A stretch of 64,000 bases of DNA. Source: Actinomadura meyerae. Its GTDB lineage: Bacteria; Actinomycetota; Actinomycetes; Streptosporangiales; Streptosporangiaceae. Numbering within the stretch: position 1 is the stretch's first letter; each line of letters opens with the position of its first letter. Both the position numbers and the translations under genes were made by a program. Shown here one piece after another: positions 22,787 to 30,638 of the stretch. A model generated the notes under the pieces. The model was not told the DNA's origin. It saw only the letters and a list, made by a program, of their open reading frames with translations, and did no database searches. Location of the stretch: assembly GCF_900188445.1 (NCBI RefSeq), contig NZ_FZOR01000020.1, positions 79,877 to 143,876 on the forward strand, given 5' to 3'.

Positions 22787-24528
22787 CCCGGGCGACCGCC
22801 TGCCCGGCGCGGATCGCGACGCTGGAGAGCCTCCGCGAGCACCTGCAGTGGGCGATCGAGCTGGAGCACGCGACCCTGCCGCCGTACCTGTGCGCGCTCT
22901 ACTCGCTCGACCCGGAGCGCAACCCCGAGGCCGTCCAGGTGGTGGCGAGCGTGTTCGCCGAGGAGATGCTGCATCTGGCGCTCGCGGCGAACCTGCTCAA
23001 CGCGGTCGGCGGCCGGCCCCGGCTGGACGTCCCGGAGATGCTCCCGCCGCATCCGAGGCCGCTGCCCCACGGCGACCGCTCCCTGCGGCTGTCGCTGCTG
23101 CCGTTCGGGCCGGAGGCGATCGAGGCGTTCCTGCGGATCGAGCGGCCCGCGCCGCCCGGTGCGCCCCCGGAGGACGACGCCTACGAGACGATCGGGCAGT
23201 TCTACGACGCGGTCGAGGACGGGCTGCGGGGGCTGTGCGACCGGCTCGGCGAGGACGCGGTGTTCACCGGCGACCCCGCCCGCCAAGTGACCTCCGTCCA
23301 CTTCCGCAACAGCGCCGGGCGGCTGTTCGCGGTCACGGACCTGACCTCGGCGCTGGCCGCGCTGGAGGAGATCGTCGAGCAGGGCGAGGGGACCGCGCGC
23401 GGCGAGGTCTGGGACGGCGACCGGGACGTCTTCCACCCCGAGCGGGACGAGGTCGCGCACTACTACCGGTTCCAGGAGCTGAAGGCGGGCCGCCGCTACC
23501 GGCGCGGCGACACCCCCGAGTCGGGGCCGACCGGCGAACCGGTCGACGTGGACTTCGGCGGCGTCCGGCCGATGCGCCGCGACCCGCGCCTGGACGACCA
23601 TCCGCCGGGCAGCGCGATCCGCACGGCGCAGGAGGAGTTCAACCGCACCTACTGCGGCGTCCTGCACCTGCTCGAGCTGGCGTTCGACGGCAGCCCGGGG
23701 ATGCTCCCGGTGGCGGTCGGGACCATGTACGCCCTGAAGGCGCAGGCCGAGGCGCTGATGACCATGCCGGCCGGGGACGGCGCGACCGCCGGGCCCACCT
23801 TCGAGTACGTGCCGGAGGAGGCCCGCGGCTGGAGCCGGGGGGACGGGCGGCGCATCGTCGTGCTCCGCGACGGCCCCTACGTCGTGTACGGCGGGATCCC
23901 GCTGCGCCGCAAGCGCAAGATCGTCTCGTCGGAGGGCGCCGCGCTGACCTGGCAGACCGGCGAGGACCTGCCCACCGAGGACGTGTACGCGCTGTGCCGC
24001 TGCGGCCGGTCGGGGTCCAAGCCGTTCTGCGACGGGTCGCACGCGCTCACCCGGTTCGACGGGACCGAGGCCGCCCCGCTCCGCCCCTACGCGGAGCTGC
24101 AGCACGTCCACGACGGGGAGGGCGTCTCGGCGCAGCGGGTCGGCGAGCTGTGCGTCCACGCCGCGTTCTGCATCGGCCGCACCAGGCCGATCGCCGAGAT
24201 GCTCGCCGACACCGCCGACAGCGACGTCCGCGCCGAGATCATGGGGCGGATCGACCACTGCCCGTCCGGCTCCTACAGCTACGCGCTCCGGCGCGGCGGC
24301 GAGACGATCGAGGCCGACCTGCCGCAGGCGGTCTCCGTCCTCGCCGAAGAGGACGGCCTGGCGAGCGCGCTGTGGGTGACCGGCCGGGTGCCGGTCGTGC
24401 GGTCGGACGGCCTGCCGCAGGAGACCCGCAACCGGGTGACGCTGTGCCGCTGCGGCCACTCGCAGAACAAGCCGCTGTGCGACGGCACCCACCGCGACAT
24501 CGGCTTCCGCGACGAGAACGCGCCGTGA
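22783..24528 (+). CDS. VioB-like ferritin domain fused to two CDGSH iron-sulfur motifs
   Basis: A protein of 581 residues. The N-terminal half is a ferritin-like domain of the VioB/RebD N-terminal type: LQWAIELEHATLPPYL and ASVFAEEMLHLALAANLLNAVGG carry the Glu/His iron ligands. In the C-terminal half there are two mitoNEET-type motifs, CRCGRSGSKPFCDGSH (about 400-420) and CRCGHSQNKPLCDGTH near the end, with a further Cys-rich region (CVHAAFC to DHCPSGSYSYAL) between them that resembles the divergent Fe4S4 ferredoxin-like domain. It should bind di-iron and 2Fe-2S clusters. Reaction unknown; VioB relatives make aminated oxidised dimers of indole-pyruvate-type acids. It overlaps both neighbours by 4 bases. 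Confidence 0.88.
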   Translation: MTRATACPARIATLESLREHLQWAIELEHATLPPYLCALYSLDPERNPEAVQVVASVFAEEMLHLALAANLLNAVGGRPRLDVPEMLPPHPRPLPHGDRSLRLSLLPFGPEAIEAFLRIERPAPPGAPPEDDAYETIGQFYDAVEDGLRGLCDRLGEDAVFTGDPARQVTSVHFRNSAGRLFAVTDLTSALAALEEIVEQGEGTARGEVWDGDRDVFHPERDEVAHYYRFQELKAGRRYRRGDTPESGPTGEPVDVDFGGVRPMRRDPRLDDHPPGSAIRTAQEEFNRTYCGVLHLLELAFDGSPGMLPVAVGTMYALKAQAEALMTMPAGDGATAGPTFEYVPEEARGWSRGDGRRIVVLRDGPYVVYGGIPLRRKRKIVSSEGAALTWQTGEDLPTEDVYALCRCGRSGSKPFCDGSHALTRFDGTEAAPLRPYAELQHVHDGEGVSAQRVGELCVHAAFCIGRTRPIAEMLADTADSDVRAEIMGRIDHCPSGSYSYALRRGGETIEADLPQAVSVLAEEDGLASALWVTGRVPVVRSDGLPQETRNRVTLCRCGHSQNKPLCDGTHRDIGFRDENAP

Positions 24529-25742
24529 CTCCGCCGCGCCGCGACGCGGCCGCGCCGCACCCGGACTCCGGCATCCGGATCCGGGTGCGGATGCGGGCGC
24601 GCCCGATCGACGAGCCGCACCGGGCCGCGAGCCCGCTGGAGCTGCTGTTCGACCTGACGTTCGTGATCGCGGTCGCGGCGGTCACCGCGGAGCTGGCGCA
24701 CGAGATCGCCGCGGGCCACGGCGGCGCCGGGGTGGTGCCGTTCCTGCTGGTGTTCTTCGCGATCTGGTGGGCGTGGATGAACTTCACCTGGTTCGCCTCG
24801 TCCTACGACACCGACGACGTGGCCTACCGGCTGCTGACCATGGTGCAGATGGCGGGCGTGCTGGTGCTCGCCGCGGGGGTGCCGGCGGCGGCCGACCACG
24901 ACGACTTCCGCGGCGTCACGCTCGGCTACTTCATCATGCGGACCGGGCTCGTCACGCAGTGGGTGCGGGCCGGGATCGAGGACCCGGAGGGCCGCCGCAC
25001 CGCGTTCCGGTACGCGGGCGGCATGGCGGCGCTGCAGGTCGGCTGGATCCTGCGGCAGGCGGCGGCGGAGACCGGCGCGCTGCCGCCGTCCGCGTTCGTG
25101 CCGGTCTTCCTGGTGCTGGCCGCGCTGGAACTGGCCGTGCCGGCGTGGGCGGAGCGCGCCGCGCCCACCACCTGGCACCCGCACCACATCGCCGAGCGCT
25201 ACGGGCTCTTCACGATCATCCTGCTCGGGGAGAGCGTCCTCGCGGCGACCCGGGGCGTCGCGGGGGCACTGGAGGAGACCGAGGTCAGCGGCCCGTTCCT
25301 GGTGATCGCGGTGTCGGGCCTGGTGGTGCTGTTCGCCCTGTGGTGGCTGTACTTCCTCGCGCCCGCCGGCGCGGGGCTGCGCGACCGCCGGCACCGCTCC
25401 TTCCCGTGGGGCTACGGCCACTACGGGATCTTCGCCTCGCTCGCGGCGCTCGGCGCCGGGCTGGAGGTCGCGGTCGAGCAGACCGGCCACCACGCGGAGG
25501 CGTCGCCGACGGCGATCTGCTACGCGGTCGCGATCCCGGTGGGGGTGTTCCTCGGCCTGCTGTGGCTGGTGCACGCCTCGATCGTCGCGCGTCCGCCGGC
25601 CCACCCGGGCACGGTGGCGGGGTGCGTCGCGGCGGTGCTGCTGGTGCCGCTGGCGGCGCCGCAGCTGGGCGTGGCCGCGGTGATCGCCGTGATCGCGGTG
25701 CTGTGCGTGCTGCTGACCGCCGTCACGATCGCGTTCCGGTGA
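24525..25742 (+). CDS. LtrA-family membrane protein
   Basis: A membrane protein of 405 residues with about ten hydrophobic helices and the family signature SPLELLFDLTFVIAV near residue 38, WWAWMNFTWFASSYDTDD, and HIAERYGLFTIILLGESVLA. LtrA was first named low temperature requirement protein A; the molecular role is unknown, and a transporter or channel-like function is suspected. GTG start overlaps the previous stop as GTGA, so it belongs to the methyltransferase-ferritin unit. It ends 15 bp from a convergent gene. Confidence 0.9.
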   Translation: MTPPRRDAAAPHPDSGIRIRVRMRARPIDEPHRAASPLELLFDLTFVIAVAAVTAELAHEIAAGHGGAGVVPFLLVFFAIWWAWMNFTWFASSYDTDDVAYRLLTMVQMAGVLVLAAGVPAAADHDDFRGVTLGYFIMRTGLVTQWVRAGIEDPEGRRTAFRYAGGMAALQVGWILRQAAAETGALPPSAFVPVFLVLAALELAVPAWAERAAPTTWHPHHIAERYGLFTIILLGESVLAATRGVAGALEETEVSGPFLVIAVSGLVVLFALWWLYFLAPAGAGLRDRRHRSFPWGYGHYGIFASLAALGAGLEVAVEQTGHHAEASPTAICYAVAIPVGVFLGLLWLVHASIVARPPAHPGTVAGCVAAVLLVPLAAPQLGVAAVIAVIAVLCVLLTAVTIAFR

Positions 25743-25757
25743 CCGCCGGGCGGCGGG

Positions 25758-26165
25758 TCAGTCCTCGCTCCAGCCGTGCTTGCGGGCGAAGGTCAGCAGG
25801 CTCTCGCGCAGCCGGACCAGGTGGGCGCCGCTCAGCTCGGGCACGGTGTCGAGGATCAGCTCGGTCAGCTCGATGCGCAGTTCCGTCGTGGTGAGGACGT
25901 CGCAGAGGACCTCGTCGTCGGACGGGTGGACGCGCCCGCCGCCGGCGGCGGGCGCGCGGTCGCCGATCACGCTGACGTCGAACGCCTTCAGCCCCCGCTC
26001 GCCGTCGATCAGCTCGTATTCGACCGACGTCCCCGTGGTGATCAGCGTCTTGTCGTCGTTCAGATCGTTCACATGGACGAAGACGTCGGGACCGCCCTCG
26101 TCGGGCGTGATGAATCCGTAGCCGCGAACCTCGTCGAACCGCGCGATCTTTCCCACATGCACCAC
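25758..26165 (-). CDS. Cold-shock domain protein with helical C-terminal extension
   Basis: A protein of 135 residues. The N-terminal cold-shock domain has GKIARFDEVRGYGFITP and DVFVHVNDL, the RNP1- and RNP2-like nucleic-acid binding strands. The C-terminal 70 residues (ELRIELTELILDTVPELSGAHLVRLRESLL) are helical and unlike CspA. GTG at 26165 has AAGGA 7 bases upstream; an upstream in-frame ATG at 26189 is possible. Actinomycetes commonly carry such longer CSD proteins; the role is likely RNA binding. Confidence 0.85.
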   Translation of the reverse strand: MVHVGKIARFDEVRGYGFITPDEGGPDVFVHVNDLNDDKTLITTGTSVEYELIDGERGLKAFDVSVIGDRAPAAGGGRVHPSDDEVLCDVLTTTELRIELTELILDTVPELSGAHLVRLRESLLTFARKHGWSED

Positions 26166-26314
26166 GACAGCATCCTTCACCGAACGCATCCGTCACCATC
26201 ATCCACCGAAATGCGCGGAGGGATTCCCGATCGCGCCGCGTCGTCCCGGCCTTCGCCCCCAGGGTATCCAACGGCCCCCGCCGCGTCCGGGAGCGAAATC
26301 GCGCGATCGCGCGC

Positions 26315-27439
26315 CTACCAGGCCGCGGCCCCGGGGACGCGGTCCGGGCGGTAGGGGGCGAGGGCCGGCTCGCCGCCGCGCAGGTCGGCGGCGATCAGGT
26401 CGGCGAGGTGCGGGGCCAGCGTCATGCCGCTGTGCGCGACGGCGGTGTAGAGGCCGGGGAGGTGCGGGCCGGCGAGCGGGTACCCGTCGACGGGCAGCGG
26501 CCGGACGCACCGGTGGACCGCCTCGACACCGGCGGTGAGGCCGGGGAGCACCGCGCGGGCGCGGTCGAGGAGCTCGGCGGCGGCGCGGTCGAGGGCGGCC
26601 GCGGGGGTACCGAGGTCGGTGGCGTCGTCGATGTCGGCGGCCTCCAGCACGAGCCCGCCGCCCGGGACGGGCCGCAGGTCGACGCCGGGGGAGTGGACGA
26701 CGCCGTTGAGCGGCTCGGGGACGGGGCCGGTGAGGGCGGTGAGGCCGGGCGCCGCGGACCCGGGCGCCTCGGCGTCGACCAGGGGGAGGGAGAGCCCGGC
26801 GGTCGCGAGCAGGGCGGGGGAGTGCCGGCCCGCCGCGCAGATCGTGAGGTCGGCCTCCAGGTCGTCGCCGCTGCCGAGGCGGACGCCGGTGACCCGGTCG
26901 CCGCGCAGGTTGAGGCGGGTGGCGGCCATCCCGGTGATCAGCCGCGCCCCGGCCGAGCCGGCCCGGGCGGCGAGCGCCGCGACCGCGTCCGGGCCGTGCA
27001 CGTGGCCCTCGCCGGGATAGTGGGCGATGACCGCGCCGGGGCCGGGAGGACGCAGGGCCGGTTCGAGCTCGCGCAGCCGGTCCGGCGTGATCAGCACGGC
27101 CGGGTAGCCGAGCGCGGCCAGCCGCGCGACCCGGCCGGCCAGCCGGTCCGCGGCGGGGCCGGCGGCGGCCCAGGCCGTGTTGCCCGAGATGCGGAACCAG
27201 GCGGGGTCGCCGAACTCCCCGGCCAGCCTCCGCCAGGCGCCCAGGGCGGCGACGCGGAGCGAGTGGTAGGCGGGATCGCCCGGGTCGTTGGCGTTGAGCC
27301 AGGCGAAGCTCGCGCCCGAGGTGCCCGCGCCGGGCCTCTCCCGCTCGACCAGCGTCACCTCGGCGCCGCCCGCCCCGCGGGCCAGCCGGTCGGCCAGCGC
27401 GGTGCCGATGATCCCGCCGCCGACGATGACGATCCGCAT
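26315..27439 (-). CDS. FAD-dependent amine/D-amino-acid oxidoreductase (DadA-like)
   Basis: A flavoprotein of 374 residues. MRIVIVGGGIIGTALADRLA is the FAD-binding Rossmann start, ASFAWLNAND follows the DadA pattern, and the C-terminal VHRCVRPLPVDGYPLAG with YTAVAHSGMTLAP binds FAD and substrate. It should oxidise an amino acid or secondary amine. Both flanks are noncoding: 26166-26314 and 27440-27507 hold nothing I recognise. It is not in an operon. Confidence 0.9.
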   Translation of the reverse strand: MRIVIVGGGIIGTALADRLARGAGGAEVTLVERERPGAGTSGASFAWLNANDPGDPAYHSLRVAALGAWRRLAGEFGDPAWFRISGNTAWAAAGPAADRLAGRVARLAALGYPAVLITPDRLRELEPALRPPGPGAVIAHYPGEGHVHGPDAVAALAARAGSAGARLITGMAATRLNLRGDRVTGVRLGSGDDLEADLTICAAGRHSPALLATAGLSLPLVDAEAPGSAAPGLTALTGPVPEPLNGVVHSPGVDLRPVPGGGLVLEAADIDDATDLGTPAAALDRAAAELLDRARAVLPGLTAGVEAVHRCVRPLPVDGYPLAGPHLPGLYTAVAHSGMTLAPHLADLIAADLRGGEPALAPYRPDRVPGAAAW

Positions 27440-27507
27440 GCGTCCAGGATCGCAGTCTCCGCGGCGGGCGGCCAGGCCCCTGCGGGCCCGGCCCCCGGCG
27501 GCCGCGC

Positions 27508-28095
27508 TCAGCCGGTGAGGCTCATGACGGTGACGAGCAGGACGAGCAGCAGCGGCACCAGCGCGCCGATGATCGCGATGGGCCGGGCCATCAGCGGCGG
27601 GCCCGGGTCGGCGGGCCGCCCGTGCGGCCGTCCGTCGGGCGGCGGCATCGGGGCCGGGAGGCCGGCCACCTTCCCGTGCCGGGTCAGGTTGATCAGCACG
27701 GTGACCGGCGTGGCGATGAACGAGATGTAGCCCCACCAGCCGCCGATCAGCGTCTTGGCGGTCATGTCGCGGAACACCGACAGCCCGCAGTCCCGGCAGA
27801 AGGGGCCCTTCAGGTGCAGGAAGGACATGACGATGATCATTCCGCGGTGGCCGCGGAAGGTCGTGTCCACGGCGGGGACGCAGCCGCAGAAACGGCATTG
27901 CGGATCCATCGGCGCCCCCTGCGGCATGCCGTACGGCATTTGCTGCTGCGGCGGCGCATAAGGCGCCTGCTGAGCGGCGCCGTAGGGCGCATTCGGCGGT
28001 GTGCCATAGTGCGCATTCGGAGGCGCCGCATAAGGGGGATTAGGCGGCGCACCGTAAGGCGCGCCGCCATTCCCGTAGGGATTCGGTTGCTCCAC
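27508..28095 (-). CDS. Membrane protein with Pro/Gly/Tyr-rich N-terminal repeats and a Cys pair
   Basis: Not a family I can name. The N-terminal 65 residues are low-complexity PPNxxYG-type repeats, likely disordered. Then CRFCGC and CRDCG form a probable zinc ribbon at about 70-105, with FRGHRGMII between. A hydrophobic stretch near residue 115-130 and a C-terminal helix (IAIIGALVPLLLVLLVTVMS) indicate two membrane segments. The layout, repeats then zinc ribbon then TM, resembles actinomycete proteins of the TM2/DUF-type with N-terminal Pro-rich arms. Function unknown. Confidence 0.75.
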   Translation of the reverse strand: MEQPNPYGNGGAPYGAPPNPPYAAPPNAHYGTPPNAPYGAAQQAPYAPPQQQMPYGMPQGAPMDPQCRFCGCVPAVDTTFRGHRGMIIVMSFLHLKGPFCRDCGLSVFRDMTAKTLIGGWWGYISFIATPVTVLINLTRHGKVAGLPAPMPPPDGRPHGRPADPGPPLMARPIAIIGALVPLLLVLLVTVMSLTG

Positions 28096-28254
28096 GGGCG
28101 GAGATCATGCCACGCGCGCCCGGGGCGGCGTTCGCATTTTCCTCCATTCCCCGGTTTACGGACGTTCCCGGGGGCGTTTGCGGGCGCGCGGCAGCGGACC
28201 GGCCGGCCGCGACGCCGCCGCCGATGTCCTGGAGTCTTCCCGGCCTGACGCTCG

Positions 28255-29037
28255 TCAGGCGGAAAGCTCCGACTCGCGCCGGGTGAGGACGAGCGGGCCG
28301 TCCTCGGTGATGGCCACCGTGTGCTCGGAGTGGGCCGTCCGCGAGCCGTCGGCGGACCGGATCGTCCAGCCGTCGGGGTCGTAGACGATCCGGTCGGTGG
28401 TGCGGGCGAACCACGGTTCGAGCGCGAGGGTGAGGCCCGGCCGGAGGGTGAGCCCGCGGCCCGCCTTGCCCTTGTTCGACACGTGCGGCCCCTCGTGCAT
28501 GGTGCGGCCGAGGCCGTGGCCGCCGAACTCGTCGTTCACCGGGTAGCCGTAGTCGGCGGCCACCGCGGAGATCGCCGCCGAGATGTCGCCCAGCCGGTTG
28601 CCCGGCCGCGCGGTCTCGATGGCCGCCTCCAGGGCCTCCTCGGTGGCGCGGATGAGCCGCACGTCCTCGTCGGCGGGGGTCCCGACGATGACCGTGCGCG
28701 CCGAGTCGGCCACCCAGCCGTCGATGCTGACGGCGATGTCCGCGCTGAGGACGTCCCCGTCGCGCAGCGTGTAGTCGTGGGGGAGGCCGTGCAGGACGGC
28801 GTCGTTCACCGACAGGCAGATGACGTTGCGGAACGGGCCGTTGCCGAAGGAGGGCGCGTAGTCCCAGTAGCACGACTCGGCGCCGCGCCGCTTGAGCATG
28901 GAGCGCGCGTGGTCTTCCAGGTCCAGCAGGTTGACGCCCACCTCGGCCAGCCGGCCGACCTCCGAGAGCACCTCGGCGACGAAACGGCCGGTCACGTGCA
29001 TGCGCTCGATCTCCGCGGGCGTCTTCAGTTCGATCAC
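28255..29037 (-). CDS. map: Type I methionine aminopeptidase
   Basis: A Met aminopeptidase of 260 residues that removes the initiator Met. Metal ligands are visible: the two Asp in SADIAVSIDGWVADSARTV, the His in GGHGLGRTMHEG, and Glu in ALEPWF and TEDGP. GTG at 29037 has GAGG 6-9 bases upstream. It is the single gene of this transcript and faces an XRE regulator. Its predicted -10 (TATAGT on the minus strand, about 29068-29073) lies inside the palindrome at 29061-29076, so it is probably repressed by that regulator. The paralogous housekeeping map would be near secY elsewhere. Confidence 0.93.
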   Translation of the reverse strand: MIELKTPAEIERMHVTGRFVAEVLSEVGRLAEVGVNLLDLEDHARSMLKRRGAESCYWDYAPSFGNGPFRNVICLSVNDAVLHGLPHDYTLRDGDVLSADIAVSIDGWVADSARTVIVGTPADEDVRLIRATEEALEAAIETARPGNRLGDISAAISAVAADYGYPVNDEFGGHGLGRTMHEGPHVSNKGKAGRGLTLRPGLTLALEPWFARTTDRIVYDPDGWTIRSADGSRTAHSEHTVAITEDGPLVLTRRESELSA

Positions 29038-29060
29038 GGGTACCTCGGTCCAGGGAGTTT

Positions 29061-29076
29061 CGGTATTACTATACCG
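29061..29076. promoter_or_regulatory. Operator 1 (CGGTAT-N4-ATACCG) at the map promoter
   Basis: A perfect palindrome with 6-bp arms overlaps the predicted -10 element of the divergent map gene. The same core GGTAT-N4-ATACC recurs at 29097-29110, 35 bp centre to centre. It is AT-richer than its surroundings, as expected for a bound site. Confidence 0.7.
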
Positions 29077-29091
29077 GCACGACTGTAGCGC

Positions 29092-29121
29092 TTGACGGTA
29101 TAGAAATACCACTCCTATCCT
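29092..29121 (+). promoter_or_regulatory. Promoter and operator 2 of the XRE regulator
   Basis: TTGACG (29092-29097) and TATCCT (29116-29121) with an 18-base spacer make a good sigma-A type promoter. The palindrome GGTAT-N4-ATACC (29097-29110) fills the spacer. The predicted transcription start is at or next to the ATG (29128), so this mRNA is probably leaderless and self-repressed. Confidence 0.65.
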
Positions 29122-29127
29122 GGGCGC

Positions 29128-29397
29128 ATGGTCCGCCAACCGCTCACGCCCGAACAGATCGAGGCCGGCAGGCGCCTCGGCGCCCTGCTCCGCCGGGCGC
29201 GGGCCGGACGCGACCTCGCCGACGTCGCGCTCGCCGCCGGCATCTCCCCGGAGACCCTCCGCAAGATCGAGACCGGCCGCCTGCCCACCCCCGGCTTCGG
29301 CACGATCGTCCGCCTGGCCGAGGCCCTCGACGTCCCGGTACAGGACCTGGCCGCCACCTGGCGCGGGACCGACCACCCCCTCGAAGCCGTCTCCTAG
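29128..29397 (+). CDS. XRE-family helix-turn-helix regulator
   Basis: A small regulator of 89 residues. The HTH occupies about 11-68: LGALLRRARAGRDLADVALAAGISPETLRKIETGRLPTP is the region, with the recognition part ISPETLRKIETG. The last 15 residues are a short tail. No ribosome site is present; the mRNA likely starts at the ATG. It is divergent from map, with two matching palindromes between, so it probably represses both. The downstream gene is convergent. Confidence 0.9.
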   Translation: MVRQPLTPEQIEAGRRLGALLRRARAGRDLADVALAAGISPETLRKIETGRLPTPGFGTIVRLAEALDVPVQDLAATWRGTDHPLEAVS

Positions 29398-29432
29398 GCC
29401 CGTCCTCCCCGGCCTGCGGACGCACCGGTCGG

Positions 29433-30638
29433 TCAGTGGGCGTTCAGGGCCTTGGCGATCTCCTGTGCCGCCGCGTACGCGCCGCGGACCGCGTGCTTTC
29501 TGCTGAGCGGGTGGCGTTCGTCCGTCGCCTCGTAGGTCACCCTGACGACCACGTTGCCGTCCCGGAAGACGATCTCGCCGGGGATGACCTCGGGGACGTG
29601 CACGGCGAACGCCTGGTCGCCCAGGCCGGTCACGGCGCGGAAGTACTTCCTGTCATGGACGCTGAGCGTCTCCTCCGCGCGGGCGTCGTGGTGGCGCATC
29701 TCGTACTCGCGGGTGGCGAGCCGGGCGCCGTCGAACAGCTCCGAGCCCGGCACGACCGCCGCCGAGACCGCCAGCTCGCGGCCGTTCGACCTCCACGAGC
29801 AGCCGCCGGTGTCGGCGTCCCTGATGGCGAGCGCGGCGCTGCCCGCGCCCGTGCCGCCGGTGACGGAGTCGTCCTTCACCAGCCGTCGCAGGGTCCGCTT
29901 CGGCACGGCGGCGCACAGGTCGGGCACCGTGCGTGCCGGTGTCGGGCGCGGCGCTCCGGCGATCGCGGGCTGCGCGGGCCGTCCGCCCAGGGCGGCGACC
30001 ACCTCGGACGCGGCGGCGAACGCGCCGTCCCGCGCCGTGGCCTCCTGAAGCGTCCCGAGTAGCGAGCGGTACTGGACGGTGACGTTCGCGCTGCCCACCC
30101 GCATCACGACCGTCGCGCCGGTGGACCCGGAGAGCTGCACGAACGCCTCGTCGCCGAGGCCCGTCACCGCCTTGCCGGGCACGTTGGACCATTTCGGGCC
30201 GAGCGCCGTCATGGCCGCCGCGACGGGAGCCCGTCCGGTCTGCGGTACCCCGGGACGCAGCCCGGTGCCGCGGAACAGGGTGATGCCCACCGACAGCCGA
30301 CGATCGGACTTCCGGTCGTCGGTCCGGGACGACCAGGTGCAGGTGCCCTGGCCGCCGTCACTCGCCGTCCGCGCGTCGGGCACCAGCCGGGCGAGAGTGG
30401 CGGCGGAGATCCCGCAGTGCTCCGGATGCGCCTTGACGATCGGGCCGTCCGGGATCCGGTCGGGTCCCGCGGGCGGATCCGGCAGCCGGTCGAGGGCGTC
30501 GGGCGAGCCGAGCGCCTTCACCGCGACCGCGCTGAGCACGAGGACGACGATGGCGGCGAACAGGACGGCCCCACCGGTCTTCTTCGGGGATGCGGCGAAC
30601 CGCTTCGGTGATGCGGCGAACCGCGGCGTCTCCGTCAC
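29433..30638 (-). CDS. Membrane-anchored protein with two Cys/Trp extracellular domains
   Basis: Not a named family, though the pattern resembles DUF3558-like extracellular domains. It has 401 residues, begins with a duplicated RFAASPK, then one TM helix (VLFAAIVVLVLSAVAVKAL) and an outside part of two repeats of about 170 residues. Each repeat has HCGIS or LCAAV, then C-x-W (TCTWSS, GCSWRS), an acidic Gly/Asp motif GLGDEAF or GLGDQAF, and a VRVTY/VTVQY strand. The GTG overlaps the upstream paralogue's stop by 4 bases. Role unknown; possible surface or lipid-linked sensing. Confidence 0.75.
   Translation of the reverse strand: MTETPRFAASPKRFAASPKKTGGAVLFAAIVVLVLSAVAVKALGSPDALDRLPDPPAGPDRIPDGPIVKAHPEHCGISAATLARLVPDARTASDGGQGTCTWSSRTDDRKSDRRLSVGITLFRGTGLRPGVPQTGRAPVAAAMTALGPKWSNVPGKAVTGLGDEAFVQLSGSTGATVVMRVGSANVTVQYRSLLGTLQEATARDGAFAAASEVVAALGGRPAQPAIAGAPRPTPARTVPDLCAAVPKRTLRRLVKDDSVTGGTGAGSAALAIRDADTGGCSWRSNGRELAVSAAVVPGSELFDGARLATREYEMRHHDARAEETLSVHDRKYFRAVTGLGDQAFAVHVPEVIPGEIVFRDGNVVVRVTYEATDERHPLSRKHAVRGAYAAAQEIAKALNAH

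Noticed and set aside
20692..24492. Long minus-strand frame across the reductase, methyltransferase and ferritin-like genes
   Set aside because: Low-complexity Arg/Gly/Val-rich antisense; overlaps three genes with clear motifs and ribosome sites.
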